A stretch of DNA of 64,000 bases from Magicicada septendecula (taxonomy: Eukaryota > Arthropoda > Insecta > Hemiptera > Cicadidae), in assembly GCA_034769895.1 (NCBI GenBank), contig CM068367.1, positions 314,711,986 through 314,775,985 on the forward strand. The letters are read 5' to 3'. Made by a program: the position numbers and the translations under genes. Every line of letters begins with the position of its first letter. The stretch's first letter is position 1. Shown in pieces: positions 22,265 to 32,745 of the stretch. The notes under the pieces are model-generated. The model was given only the letters and a program-made list of their open reading frames with translations. It did not search any database and was not told where the DNA came from.

Positions 22265-23725
22265 TTCAAGTACTTTACTCTTGTTAAAACGTAAAAGGTT
22301 GCCGGTAAACTACCCCTTCCCCTTAACCGATCTTCACCAAAATCGAAAGTCATTGAGACCTCTCCAATTCAGGGACGTATGCAAAAAATTATTTGATTCT
22401 GTTTGAATTTGCGGCTGTTATCGTTTGCCATAGAAAATACGCTTGATAAAAAAACGTTGCAGGTAAACTACCCCTTCCCCTTAACCGATCTTCACCAAAA
22501 ACAATACGTCTTGAGTACTCTACAAATCAGGGCTGTATGCAAAACATTATTTGATTCTGTTTGAACTTGCGGCTGTTATCGTTTGCCATAGAAAATACCC
22601 TTGTTAAAAAAACGTTGTAGGTAAACTACCCCTTCCCCTTAACCGATCTTCACCAAAAACAATAGGTCTTGAGAACTCTACAATATAGGGCTGTATGCAA
22701 ATAATCTTTTGGTTTTGTTTGAATTTGCGGCTGTTATCGTTTGCCATAGGAAATACCCTTGTTAAAACATAAAACGTTACAGGTAAACTACCCCTTTCCC
22801 TTAACCGATCTTCACCAAAAACAATAGGTCTTGAGAACTCTACAATTCAGGGCTGTATGCGAAACATTATTTGATTCTGTTTGAATTAGCGGCTGTTATC
22901 GTTTGCCAAAAAAAAATTTCCCTTGATAAAAAAAAACCGTTGCCGGTAAACTACCCCTTCCCCTCAACCGATCTTCACCAAAAACAACAGGTCGCGAGTA
23001 CTCTACAAATCAGGGCTGTATGCAAAAAATTATTTGATTCTGTTTGAATTTGCGGCAGTTATCGTTTGCCATAGAAAATACGCTTGATAAAAAACGTTGC
23101 TGGTAGACTACCCCTTCCCCTCAACCGATCTTCACCAAAAACAATAGGTCTTGAGTACTCTACAAATCAGGGCTGTATGCACAAAATTATTTGATTCTGT
23201 TTGAATTTGCGGCTGTTATCGTTTGCCATAGAAAATACCCTTGTTAAAAAAACGTTGTAGGTAAACTACCCCTTTCCCTTAACCGATCTTCACCAAAAAC
23301 AATAGTTCTTGAGAAATCTACAATTCAGGGCTGTATGCAAAAACTTATTTGATTCTGTTTGAATTTGCGGCTGTTATCGTTTGCCATAGAAAATACCCTT
23401 GTTAAAAAAACGTTGTAGGTAAACTACCCCTTTCCCTTAACCGATCTTCACCAAAAACAATAGGTCTTGAGAACTCTACAATTCAGGGCTGTATGCGAAA
23501 CATTATTTGATTCTGTTTGAATTTGCGGCTGTTATCGTTTGCCAAAAAAAAAAAATTTCCCTTGATAAAAAAAACCGTTGCCGGTAAACTACCCCTTTCC
23601 CTCAACCGATCTTCACCAAAAACAATAGGTCGCGAGTACTCTGTAAATCAGGGCTGTATGCAAAAAATTATTTGATTCTGTTTGAATTTGCGGCAGTTAT
23701 CGTTTGCCATAGAAAAAAAATCTAC
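22265..23725 (+). repeat. 158-bp tandem repeat array, forward orientation
   Basis: Units are recognised by ggtaaactacccctt, aaccgatcttcaccaaaa, gggctgtatgcaaaa, ttgattctgtttgaatttgc and ggctgttatcgtttgccat. The word gatcttcacc starts at 22329, 22487, 22645, 22807, 22970, 23127, 23285, 23443 and 23608, giving a period of 157-165 bp. An earlier unit sits at 21921. Neighbouring units differ by a few percent. Some share higher-order variants, such as gcaaaaaaaa versus gccatagaaaata. Confidence 0.95.
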
Positions 23726-23731
23726 AGACAC

Positions 23732-23770
<39 letters not shown>

Positions 23771-24045
23771 CACAGACACTTTTCGGAAAACGACTTTTTT
23801 TCATGTTTTGAGTGTAGTAGAATCAGAATCTGCAATAATCTCGAACACGATTTTTTTACTTCCATATTCCTTAAGGATTATATGGTGATGGCAAAAAAAA
23901 TCGTGTTCGAGATTATTGCAGATTCTGATTCTACTACACTCAAAACATGAAAAAAAGTCGTTTTCCGAAAAGTGTCTGTGTGTGTGTCTGTCTGTGTGTC
24001 TGTCTGTCTGTCTATCTATCTGTAGATTTTTTTTCTATGGCAAAC
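23725..24045. repeat. Mirror junction: module D forward joined to D reverse
   Basis: (CAGA)n at 23726-23778, then a conserved segment (cttttcggaaaacgactttt ... atctcgaacacgattttttt), meets its own reverse complement across a ttccttaagga centre near 23867. The reverse copy ends in (TCTG)n at about 23976-24022. The inverted symmetry continues outward into the C arrays on both sides. This makes a very large inverted repeat with arms over 1 kb, allowing for unit slippage. Confidence 0.9.
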
Positions 24046-25335
24046 GATAACTGCCGCAAATTCAAACAGAATCAAATAATTTTTTGCATACAGCCCTGAT
24101 TTGCAGAGTACTCGCGACCTATTGTTTTTGGTGAAGATCGGTTGAGGGAAAGGGGTAGTTTACCAGCAACTTTTTTTTTTAGCAAGGGTAATTTTGTTTG
24201 TTTGGCAAACGATAACAGCCGCAAATTCAAACAGAATCAAATAATGTTTCGCATACAGCCCTGAATTGTAGAGTTCTCAAGATCTGCTGATTTTGGTGAA
24301 GATCGGTTAAGGGAAAGGGGTAGTTTACCTGTAACGTTTTATGTTTTAACAAGGGTATTTCCTATGGCAAACGATAACAGCCGCAAATTCAAACAGAATC
24401 AAAAGATTATTTGCATACAGCCCTAAATTGTAGAGTTCTCAAGACCTATTGTTTTTGGTGAAGTTCGGTTGAGGGAAAGGGGTAGTTTACCTGCCACGTT
24501 TTTTGTTTTATCAAGGGTATTTTCTATGGCAAACGATAACAGCCGCAAATTCAAACAGAATCAAATACTGTTTTGTATACAGCCCTGATTTGTAGAGTAT
24601 TCAAGACCTATTGTTTTTGGTGAAGATCGGTTAAGGGAAAGGGGTAGTTTACCTGTAACGTTTTATGTTTTAACAAGGGTATTTCATATGGCAAACGATA
24701 ACAGCCGCAAATTCAAACAGAATCAAAAGATTATTTGCATACAGCCCTAAATTGTAGAGTTCTCAAGACCTACTGTTTTTGGTGAAGATCGGTTGAGGGA
24801 AAGGGGTAGTTTACCTGCAACGTTTTTTTAACAAGGGTATTTTCTATGGCAAACGATAACAGCCGCAAATTCAAACGGAATCAAATAATTTTTTGCATAC
24901 GTGCCTGAATTGTAGAGGTCTCAATGACTTTCGATTTTGGTGAAGATCGGTTAAGGGGAAGGGGTAGTTTACCGGCAACCTTTTACGTTTTAACAAGAGT
25001 AAAGTACTTGTTTATATGACGAACGATAACTGCCGTAAATTCAAAGAGAATCAACTAATGTTTTGTATACAGCCCTGAATTGTAGAGTTCTCAAGACCTA
25101 TTGTTTTTGGTGAAGATTGGTTAATGGCATAGGGTAGTTTACCAGCCACGTTTTTTGTTTTTTGTCAAGGGTATTTTGTATGGCAAACGATAACAGCCGC
25201 AAATTCAAACAGAATCATATAATATTTTGCATACAGCCCTGAATTGTAGAGTTCTCAAGACCTATCGTTTTTGGTGAAGATCGGTTAAGCGAAAGGGGTA
25301 GTTTACCTGCTACGGTTTTTTATCAAGGGTATTTT
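24046..25335 (-). repeat. 158-bp tandem repeat array, reverse orientation, block 1
   Basis: About eight units, seen as gaagatcggtt near 24135, 24301, 24463, 24626, 24785, 24945, 25115 and 25277. The unit at 25115 is the most diverged. The block stops abruptly at caagggtattt where the next module D begins. Confidence 0.9.
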
Positions 25336-25540
25336 ACTTCCATATTCCTTAAGGAATGGAAGTATGGTGATGGCAAAAAAAATCGTGATCGAGATTATTG
25401 CAGATTCTGATTCTACTACACTCAAAACACGAAAAAAAGTCGTTTTCCGAAAAGTGTCTGTGTGTGTGTCTGTCTGTCTGTCTGTCTGTCTATCTGTCTG
25501 TGTGTCTGTCTGTCTGTCTATCTGTAGATTTTTTTTCTAT
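25336..25540 (-). repeat. Module D, reverse, with (TCTG)n tract
   Basis: Starts with the palindrome (acttccatattccttaagg...), then atggtgatggcaaaaaaaat, the conserved segment and a roughly 70-bp (TCTG)n tract at 25458-25528. The preceding array abuts it without an intervening module A, so the neighbouring copy is 5'-truncated. Confidence 0.9.
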
Positions 25541-27780
25541 GGCAAACGATAACTGCCGCAAATTCAAACAGAATCAAATAATTTTTTGCATGCAGCTCTG
25601 ATTTGCAGAGTACTCGCGACGTATTGTTTTTGGTGAAGATCGGTTGAGGGAAAGGGGTAGTTTACCTGCAACGGTTTTTTTTTAGCAAGGGTAATTTTGT
25701 TTGTTTGGCAAACGATAACAGCCGCAAATTCAAACAGAATCCAATAATGTTTTGCATACAGCCCTGATTTGTAGAGTACTCAAGATCTATTGTTTTTGGT
25801 GAAGATCGGTTAAGGGGAAGGGGTAGTTTACCTGCAACGTTTTTTTTCAAGCGTATTTTCTATGGCAAACGATAACAGCCACAAATTCAAACACAATCAA
25901 ATAATGTTTCGTATACAGCCCTGAATTGTAGAGTTCTCAAGTCCTGTTGTTTTTGGTGAAGATCGGTTAAGGGAAAGGGGTAGTTTACCGGTAACGTTTT
26001 ATGTTTTAACAAGGGCATTTCCTATGGCAAACGATAACAGCCGCAAATTCAAACAGAATCAAAAGATTATTTGCATACAGCCCTAAATTGTGGAGTTCTC
26101 AAGACCTATTGTTTTTGGTGAAGATCGGTTAAGGGAAAGGGGTAGATTACCTGCAACGTTTTTTTAACAAGGGTATTTTATATGGCAAACGATAACAGCC
26201 GCAAATTCAAAATCCAATAATGTTTTGCATACAGCCCTGATTTGGAGAGTACTCAAGACCTATTGTTTTTGGTGAAGATCGGTTAAGGGGAAGGGGTAGT
26301 TTACCTGCAACGTTTTTTTTTCAAGACCTATTGTTTTTGGTGAAGTTCGGTTAAGGGAAAGGGGTAGTTTACCTGTAACGTTTTATGTTTTAACAAGGGT
26401 ATTTCCTATGGCAAACGATAAAAGCCGCAAATTCAAACAGAATCAAAAGATTATTTGCATACAGCCCTAAATCGTAGAGTTCTCAAGACCTATTGTTTTT
26501 GGTGAAGATCGGTTGAGGGAAAGGGGTAGTTTACCTGCAACGTTTTTTTAACAAGGGTATTTTCTATGGCAAACGATAACAGCCGCAAATTCAAACAGAA
26601 TCCAATAATGTTTTGCATACAGCCCTGATTTGTAGAGTGCTCAAGATCTATTGTTTTTGGTGAAGATCGGTTAAGGGGAAGGGGTAGTTTACCTGCAACG
26701 TTTTTTTTCAAGCGTATTTTCTATGGCAAACGATAACAGCCACAAATTCAAACACAATCAAATAATGTTTCGTATACAGCCCTGAATTGTAGAGTTCTCA
26801 AGTCCTGTTGTTTTTGGTGAAGATCGGTTAAGGGAAAGGGGTAGTTTACCTGTAACGTTTTATGTTTTAACAAGGGTATTTCCTATGGCAAACGATAACA
26901 GCCGCAAATTCAAACAGAATCAAAAGATTATTTGCATACAGCCTTAAATTGTGGAGTTCTCAAGACTTGTTGTTTTTGGTGAAGATCGGTTAATGGAAAG
27001 GGGTAGATTACCTGCAACGTTTTTTTAACAAGGGTATTTTATATGGCAAACGATAACAGCCGCAAATTCAAACAGAATCCAATAATGTTTTGCATACAGC
27101 CCTGATTTGTAGAGTACTCAAGATCTATTGTTTTTGGTGAAGATCGGTTAAGGGGAAGGGGTAGTTTACCTGCAACGTTTTTTTTTCAAGCGTATTTTCT
27201 ATGGCAAACGATAACAGCCACAAATTCAAACAGAATCAAATAATGTTTCGTATACAGCCCTGAATTCTAGAGTTCTCAAGACCTGTTGTTTTTGGTGAAG
27301 ATCGGTTAAGGGAAAGGGGTAGTTTACCTGTAACGTTTTATGTTTTAACAAGGGTATTTCTTATGGCAAACGATAACAGCCGCAAATTCAAACAGAATCA
27401 AAAGATTATTTGCATACAGCCCTAAATTGTGGAGTTCTCAAGACCTATTGTTTTTGGTGAAGATCGGTTAAGGGAAAGGGGTAGTTTACCTGCAACGTTT
27501 TTTTAACAAGGGTATTTTATATGGCAAACGATAATAGCCGCAAATTCAAACAGAATCAAATAATGTTTTGCATACAGTCCTGATTTGTAGAGTACTCAAG
27601 ACCTTTTGTTTTTGGTGAAGATCGGTTAAGGGAAAGGGGTAGTTTACCTGCAACCTTTTACGTTTTAACAAGAGTAAAGTACTTGAAATTTATTTAAACT
27701 TTTTCAAACAATGGTAATTGTTAAAAATAAAATAATTTTGTTGCCAGGCAATAAAATTAAAATTTTTTCATTTTAATGTA
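25541..27780 (-). repeat. 158-bp tandem repeat array, reverse orientation, block 2
   Basis: About 14 units between 25541 and 27660, then the reversed C leader (gttgccaggcaataaaatta) to 27780. One unit near 26310-26340 is only about 65 bp, an internal deletion. A roughly 480-bp higher-order period (three-unit blocks near 25700-26160, 26560-27020 and 27040-27500) repeats with very high identity, so recent amplification copied several units at a time. Confidence 0.9.
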
Positions 27781-27829
27781 AATCTTGTATAAGAGAAAAT
27801 ATATCGCGCTTGGCAGGCGATATTAAGAT

Positions 27830-28065
27830 TTAAATATAAATCTTAGAATATGGAAGTCATGTATGGTTCTCCATACCGATATTTACTTCCATATTCCTTA
27901 AGGAATGGAAGTATGGTGATGGCAAAAAAAATCGTGTTCGAGATTATTGCAGATTCTGATTCTACTACACTCAAAACATGAAAAAAAGACGTTTTCCGAA
28001 AAGTGTCTGTGTGTGTGTCTGTCTGTCTGTCTGTGTGTCTGTGTGTGTGTCTGTCTGTAGATTTT
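27830..28065 (-). repeat. Element junction: reversed 5' end abutting reversed module D
   Basis: ccatgtatggttctccataccgatat-type sequence (reverse of the first 50 bp of module A, to about 27882) is directly followed by the palindrome and module D reverse, with (TCTG)n at about 28007-28055. Read on the minus strand, one element ends (...ggaagtaa) and the next begins (atatcggt) at once, the same head-to-tail junction as at 63096/63097. Confidence 0.85.
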
Positions 28066-28790
28066 TTTTCTATGGCAAACGATAACTGCCGCAAATTCAA
28101 ACAGAATCAAATAATTTTTTGCATGCAGCCCTGATTTGCAGAGTACTCGCGACCTATTGTTTTTGGTGAAGATCGGTTGAGGGAAAGGGGTAGTTTACCT
28201 GCAACGGTTTTTTTAGCAAGGGTAATTTTGTTTGTTTGGCAAACGATAACAGCCGCAAATTCAAACAGAATCAAATAATGTTTCGCATACAGCCCTGAAT
28301 TGTAGAGGTCTCAAGATCTGTTGATTTTGGTGAAGATCGGTTAAGGGAAAGGGGTAGTTTACCTGTAACGTTTTATGTTTTAACAAGGGTATTTCCTATG
28401 GCAAACGATAACAGCCGCAAATTCAAACAGAATCAAAAGATTATTTGCATACAGCCCTAAATTGTAGAGTTCTCAAGACCTGTTGTTTTTGGTGATGATC
28501 GGTTGAGGGAAAGGGGTAGTTTACCTGCAACGTTTTTTTAACAAGGGTATTTTCTATGGCAAACGATAACAGCCGCAAATTCAAACAGAATCAAATAATG
28601 TTTTGCATACGTGCCTGAATTGTAGAGGTCTCAATGACTTTAGATTTTGGTGAAGATCGGTTAAGGGGAAGGGGTAGTTTACCGGCAACCTTTTACGTTT
28701 TAACAAGAGTATGGTACTTGAAAATGTATTTAAACTTTTTGAAACAATGGTAATTGTTAAAAATAAAATAATTTTGTTGCCAGGCAATAA
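28066..28790 (-). repeat. 158-bp tandem repeat array, reverse orientation, block 3
   Basis: Four units (near 28167, 28334, 28496 and 28659) and the reversed C leader. It continues into the reversed linker and short 5' end at 28790-28946. Confidence 0.9.
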
Positions 28791-28990
28791 AATTATAATT
28801 TTTTCATTTTAATGAAATATAATATTTTTCATTTAATACAGCAACAAAAAGGCAGGTAAGACACAGCCTGGCTGTTTGGCTGAAAATGATTTTAAATATA
28901 AATCTTAGAATATGGAAGTCATGTATGGTTCTCCATACCGATATTTTGCCATCACCATACTTCCATTCCTTAAGGAATATGGAAGTAAAA
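28790..28990 (-). repeat. Reversed short 5' end followed by a flipped palindrome
   Basis: Reverse of the 22043-22190 structure, ending ccataccgatatttt. Next comes gccatcaccatacttccatt with the palindrome in forward orientation (to about 28987), and then a forward C array. Orientation switches exactly at the palindrome. Confidence 0.85.
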
Positions 28991-29625
28991 ACGTTGCAGG
29001 TAAACTACCGCTTCCCATAACCGATCTTCACCAAAAAACAATAGGTCTTGAGTACTCTACAAATCAGGGCTGTATGTAAAAAATTATTTGATTCTGTTTG
29101 AATTTGCGGCTGTTATCGTTTGCGATAGGAAATACCCTTGTTAAAACATAAAACGTTACAGGTAAACTACCCCTTTCCCTTAACCGATCTTCACCAAAAA
29201 CAATAGGTCTTGAGAACTCTACAATTCAGGGCTGTATGCGATACATTATTTAATTCTGTTTGAATTTGCGGCTGTTATCGTTTGCCAAAAAAAAATTTCC
29301 CTTGATAAAAAAAACCGTTGCTGGTAAACTACCCCTTTCCCTCAACCGATCTTCACCAAAAACAACAGGTCGTGAGTACTCTACAAATCAGGGCTGTATG
29401 CAAAAATTTATTTGATTCTGTTTGAATTTGCGGCAGTTATCGTTTGCCATAGAAAAAAAATCTACACATAGACACACAGATAGACAGACAGACACACACA
29501 CAGACACTTTTCGGAAAACGACTTTTTTTCATGTTTTGAGTGTAGTACAATCTGCAATAATCTCGAACACGATTTTTTTAGCCATCACCATACTTCCATT
29601 TCCTTAAGGAATATGGAAGTAAAAT
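28990..29625 (+). repeat. Forward C units and terminal module D
   Basis: Three forward units (near 29024, 29187 and 29347), a short CAGA-type tract (29468-29507), the conserved D segment, and the palindromic end ttccttaaggaatatggaag closing with taaaat at about 29625. Beyond this the sequence is unique, so 29625 is the right edge of the whole block. Confidence 0.9.
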
Positions 29626-30079
29626 CAGCAAAGACGTCATTAGTAGGACTCGATTTGTATGACATATCGTATAATTTCATTGAAAAGCACACTTTAACCA
29701 TTGTTTACGTTTACATCTAGTCAATACTTGTATTCGTACAAAAAGATATTCTGTTTCATTGTATACGACTATGTTTTTGTATTTTACTGCAAGACAATGC
29801 TATATTATTCGTGCTGGCACTAGAAGACTTTTTATCTCCTTTTCTTTATAGTTTATTACTATATTTAATGTTATTATACCATTACTACTACTACTACTAC
29901 TACTACTACGACTTAATGCAGCAGACTTACCAAAATGTAAGATAAGAATAGGTCTGACCATTACAGTGTAAGACTATATTCCAAGGATTACAAGCAAAAA
30001 TTAAGAGATGAATAATCCTACTACAGCTTTTTTTTTGTTTGTTTGTTTGACAATGTAATGAATAATTGTTATGGTCAAA
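29626..30079. other. Unassigned DNA with an (ACT)n microsatellite
   Basis: (ACT)n with about nine units at 29882-29910. No gene recognised. Confidence 0.6.
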
Positions 30080-30850
30080 TAAAGTGGAACGAGACAATGT
30101 GTTACTCTTTGTAACAGATGCTCTTCCTTATATGGTAAGGCCAGTAAAAGTACCACATATATTGAGATATTGTATTCTACAGATGTTATTTGTCTCATGC
30201 AAGCAGTTGATAGAGCAGCTGAAGACGTTCGAGGACATTTTCCTTAAACAAATTATTTTATTTCAAATGGGAAAAAGATTTTTAGATCAAGCTCCGTTTC
30301 GTTGCTAAAGTTTAAAGAAGAGGCACCATCTCTACCTCTTCCCAAACAGCCTGTCATAGCAAGTTGGACTCGGCTTGTGCCATGAATTATCATTGTATAA
30401 GGTACTGTGGGACAGAGAATATTGTCAGTAGATTTGGGAGTGGTGATTCAACTGCAATATATACCGTACAATGGTTGTTTTAAACTATCCCATGAAGTAG
30501 AAATTTAGCACACATTAAATTTATATTTGGGTCTTATCAAAATCTGTTATACGGCTTAAATCTGTGGGTGTGTGATGCATTAAAATCCTAAACGACATTG
30601 AAAGCGAATTATCGCAAGAACGGGATTAAGTAGCTGAAAAAAATTAAATTACAAAGTGAACTCGAACTAAGTCTCTAGTATTCAAAAATATGTAGAATTG
30701 CTTATATTATTAGTGAAAAAATACTGAATTCTATTGGAGTGATCCAGAATGTTCTCCAAATGATTTAAAATTTTTTTAAGTTCGCTTCTTTACGTCATTC
30801 GAAAGAAAAGAGTAGAAAAGAATTGATCAAAATATAAAATGTACTAGCAA
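30080..30850 (+). pseudogene. hAT transposase fragment, Ac-like (decayed)
   Basis: Frames in this stretch read, in order, NVLLFVTDALPYMV (30090-30131), then CILQMLFVSC (about 30173-30202), AVDRAAEDVRGHFP (frameshifted, near 30205), KFKEEAPSLPLPKQPVIAS (30309-30365), SVIRLKSVGV, NDIESELSQERD (30592) and SPNDLKFF (30755). These match the order and spacing of an Ac-like hAT transposase family in which a D-A-PYM motif, an LPLPP.PV..RWGTW motif and a late VERSFS motif are hallmarks. Only decayed pieces remain and the VERSFS region is unclear. I saw no terminal repeats. Confidence 0.65.
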
Positions 30851-32291
30851 ACAACCGGGGCCCTTCAAATTTGAAATTATGAAAATGCATAAGAATTTAT
30901 TGTAAATATTTTTATCTGTAACACTTAGTTTAAAAATAAATACACCGTATCTTTATATGTTTATGCCAAAACAAATATGTCAAAATTGTTTGACACTGTG
31001 GCCGTCCAGTTTGTCTTAGTTTCCTTTTACAGTGCTATCTTACCACTTTTAGATCATACTTTGGTAGTTTTTAGGCATTATGCATGGATATTTCCAGATT
31101 TTTTAAGTTATATAAATCTGAGATCTTGTACTTGTAGAGAGAGAATCTTGTACTCAGTTATAAGCAAAAACTGAGTACAAATGTCATACACACATTTCTC
31201 AAGAAGAATAAATTTTCAGTTATTTGTTGTAACCTGTTGTATACGTGGACACATACAAGTTGTTCATTTCACCTACTGTATCATGAGACCTCTATTCTAT
31301 TGCAAGCGACTCAGAACTTAAATCAGAGTGTCTGTCTGATGAATTCCTGTCTTCAATTCTAAAACACACACTTCTGTCGCGCGCGCGAGCGTGTGTGTGT
31401 GTGTGTGATGGGGAAGAGGGAGAGGGAGAGAGAGAGAATCTTGTACACGTCCCTCAGGAATGTTGTTCGCGACAACGTAACAACTAGAGCGACAATTAAC
31501 TGACACATTTCACGTTTAGGAAGACAGAGAACGCTAAATTAATAACTACTGGCTTGCTTGCTGCACAGAATTCACATTTAATTAGAACCGCAGACAACAA
31601 TCAGAGAAAACGATTCGAGGTCACATTGGCAGCTCAGGTTGCAGTAACCCGCTAAACTACGTCCAATGTACAGCTGTTCAACTGTGGGTTTACGTTACTA
31701 CGAATCTAACGTTGCGATCTCTGTCGCACCTATAGTTGATACTCGTATTACGCGCATAACTCATAGTAGGCCTACCGGGGGGGTCGTAAGATTTTGTACC
31801 ATTATCGTACAATATTGACCCCCTTCAGTAAAGAAGGATTACGGAGTTACTTACTTCACACGAAATTACACTACGGAGTTAGTTTATTTTGAAGTAATAA
31901 CACTGCTAACAAGGTTGATTCAGATTAGACGACCCTCCGCCATTACAACAGAACAATTGTACATTTTATTTTGTCTTTTGCATAAACCATTACGGTCAAC
32001 ACAGGGAAAACCATAAACCATTACATATTTCAGTTTTTGTTAAGCTGCATTGTTAAGCTCCAGGTGGTTTTGGCATTAAATTTCATCAAAATGCTTAGTT
32101 TTTAAAGTCATTTAACGGCTACAGCTCTAACTACTTAAACTAAAACAGTATCACAAATGCTGAGTCATGTTTCACAAATAAACTTATTACTTCGTACAAT
32201 ATTTTCGGTACTATATATAAATTTGGCGTTAAATCCGCCAAATTGCTAAAGCAATTTGTTTTGTGGTACGATTCATAGAAATCTTAGAAAT
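30851..32291. other. Unassigned DNA
   Basis: No gene recognised. A compound microsatellite lies at 31379-31433: (GC)n, (GT)n, then (GA)n. Confidence 0.5.
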
Positions 32292-32653
32292 AAAACAAGA
32301 CAGAAGGATTAAATTTTATAAAGACAATTGCAATACACACGTTGATTTATGCAAATGAGGCGTGGGTCATGACAGAAAGTGGCAAGATTCAGAGTGCTGA
32401 AATGCAGTTTCTTCGAAATACTTTAAATTATACATTGCAAGATAGAATAAGGAATGAAGATATCAGAGCAGAACTCGAAGTAAAGGACATAAATGACATT
32501 ATTGCAATTTACAGAAGACAATGGTGGGATCATCCGCAAAGGATAACCGGAGATCGATTGCCGAAAGCGGCATTGAACTATAAAGCCATTGGTAGAAGAT
32601 ACGTGGGTCGTCCGAGGATGAGATGGGTGCTGGAACAGGTTTATATAACCTAA
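32292..32653 (+). pseudogene. Non-LTR retrotransposon, 3' end of ORF2
   Basis: C-terminal end of an endonuclease/reverse transcriptase protein. Visible pieces: KQDRRIKFYK (32292-32321), a frameshift, then TIAIHTLIYANEAWVM (compare the family's MAVPTLLYGSE.W), AEMQFLRNTLNYTLQDRIRN, EDIRAELEVKDINDIIAIYR, RQWWDHPQRI, RLPKAALNYK and GRRYVGRPRMRW. This tail is typical of RTE/Jockey-like elements abundant in arthropod genomes. The upstream reverse transcriptase and endonuclease are missing: a 5'-truncated copy. The ORF stops at 32651-32653 and is followed by an (AAG)n tail. Confidence 0.9.
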
Positions 32654-32661
32654 TACTTAAA

Positions 32662-32745
32662 GAGAAGAAGAAGAAGAAGAAGAAGAAGAAGAAGAAGAAG
32701 AAGAAGAAGAAGAAGAAGAAGAAGAAGAAGAAGAAGAAGAAGAAG
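32662..32745 (+). repeat. (AAG)n microsatellite, 3' tail of the non-LTR element
   Basis: About 27 uninterrupted AAG units directly after the non-LTR ORF end. Simple-repeat tails of this kind are made during target-primed reverse transcription of RTE-type elements. Confidence 0.9.

Larger units (their letters stand above)
20651..29625. mobile_element. Rearranged array of HINE-like non-autonomous elements
   Basis: A 9-kb block built from four modules. A is the 5' end (ATCGGTATGGAG..., Penelope-like). B is a middle block. C is a roughly 158-bp tandem unit. D is a (CAGA)n tract followed by a conserved segment and a palindrome. The order is A-B-C forward (20651-23725), D forward and D reverse mirrored (23725-24045), C reverse, D reverse, C reverse, A-start reverse, D reverse, C reverse, A-start reverse, flipped palindrome, C forward, D forward (ending 29625). 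I count about 39 C units. An internal tandem core, a tetranucleotide microsatellite, a 3' palindrome and subterminal inverted repeats match the architecture of HINE/DINE-1/pearl elements. This classification is inference. No transposase is encoded. Confidence 0.7.

Noticed and set aside
23672..29607. Repeated 60-90-codon frames containing DRQTDRQTD or MPGNKIILFLTITIVSK
   Set aside because: They arise from the (CAGA)n tract and the C-module leader in the repeat array. They recur only because the DNA repeats.
23672..29607. CRISPR-like array
   Set aside because: Units are 158 bp, contiguous with no unique spacers, in both orientations and within a eukaryotic mobile element.
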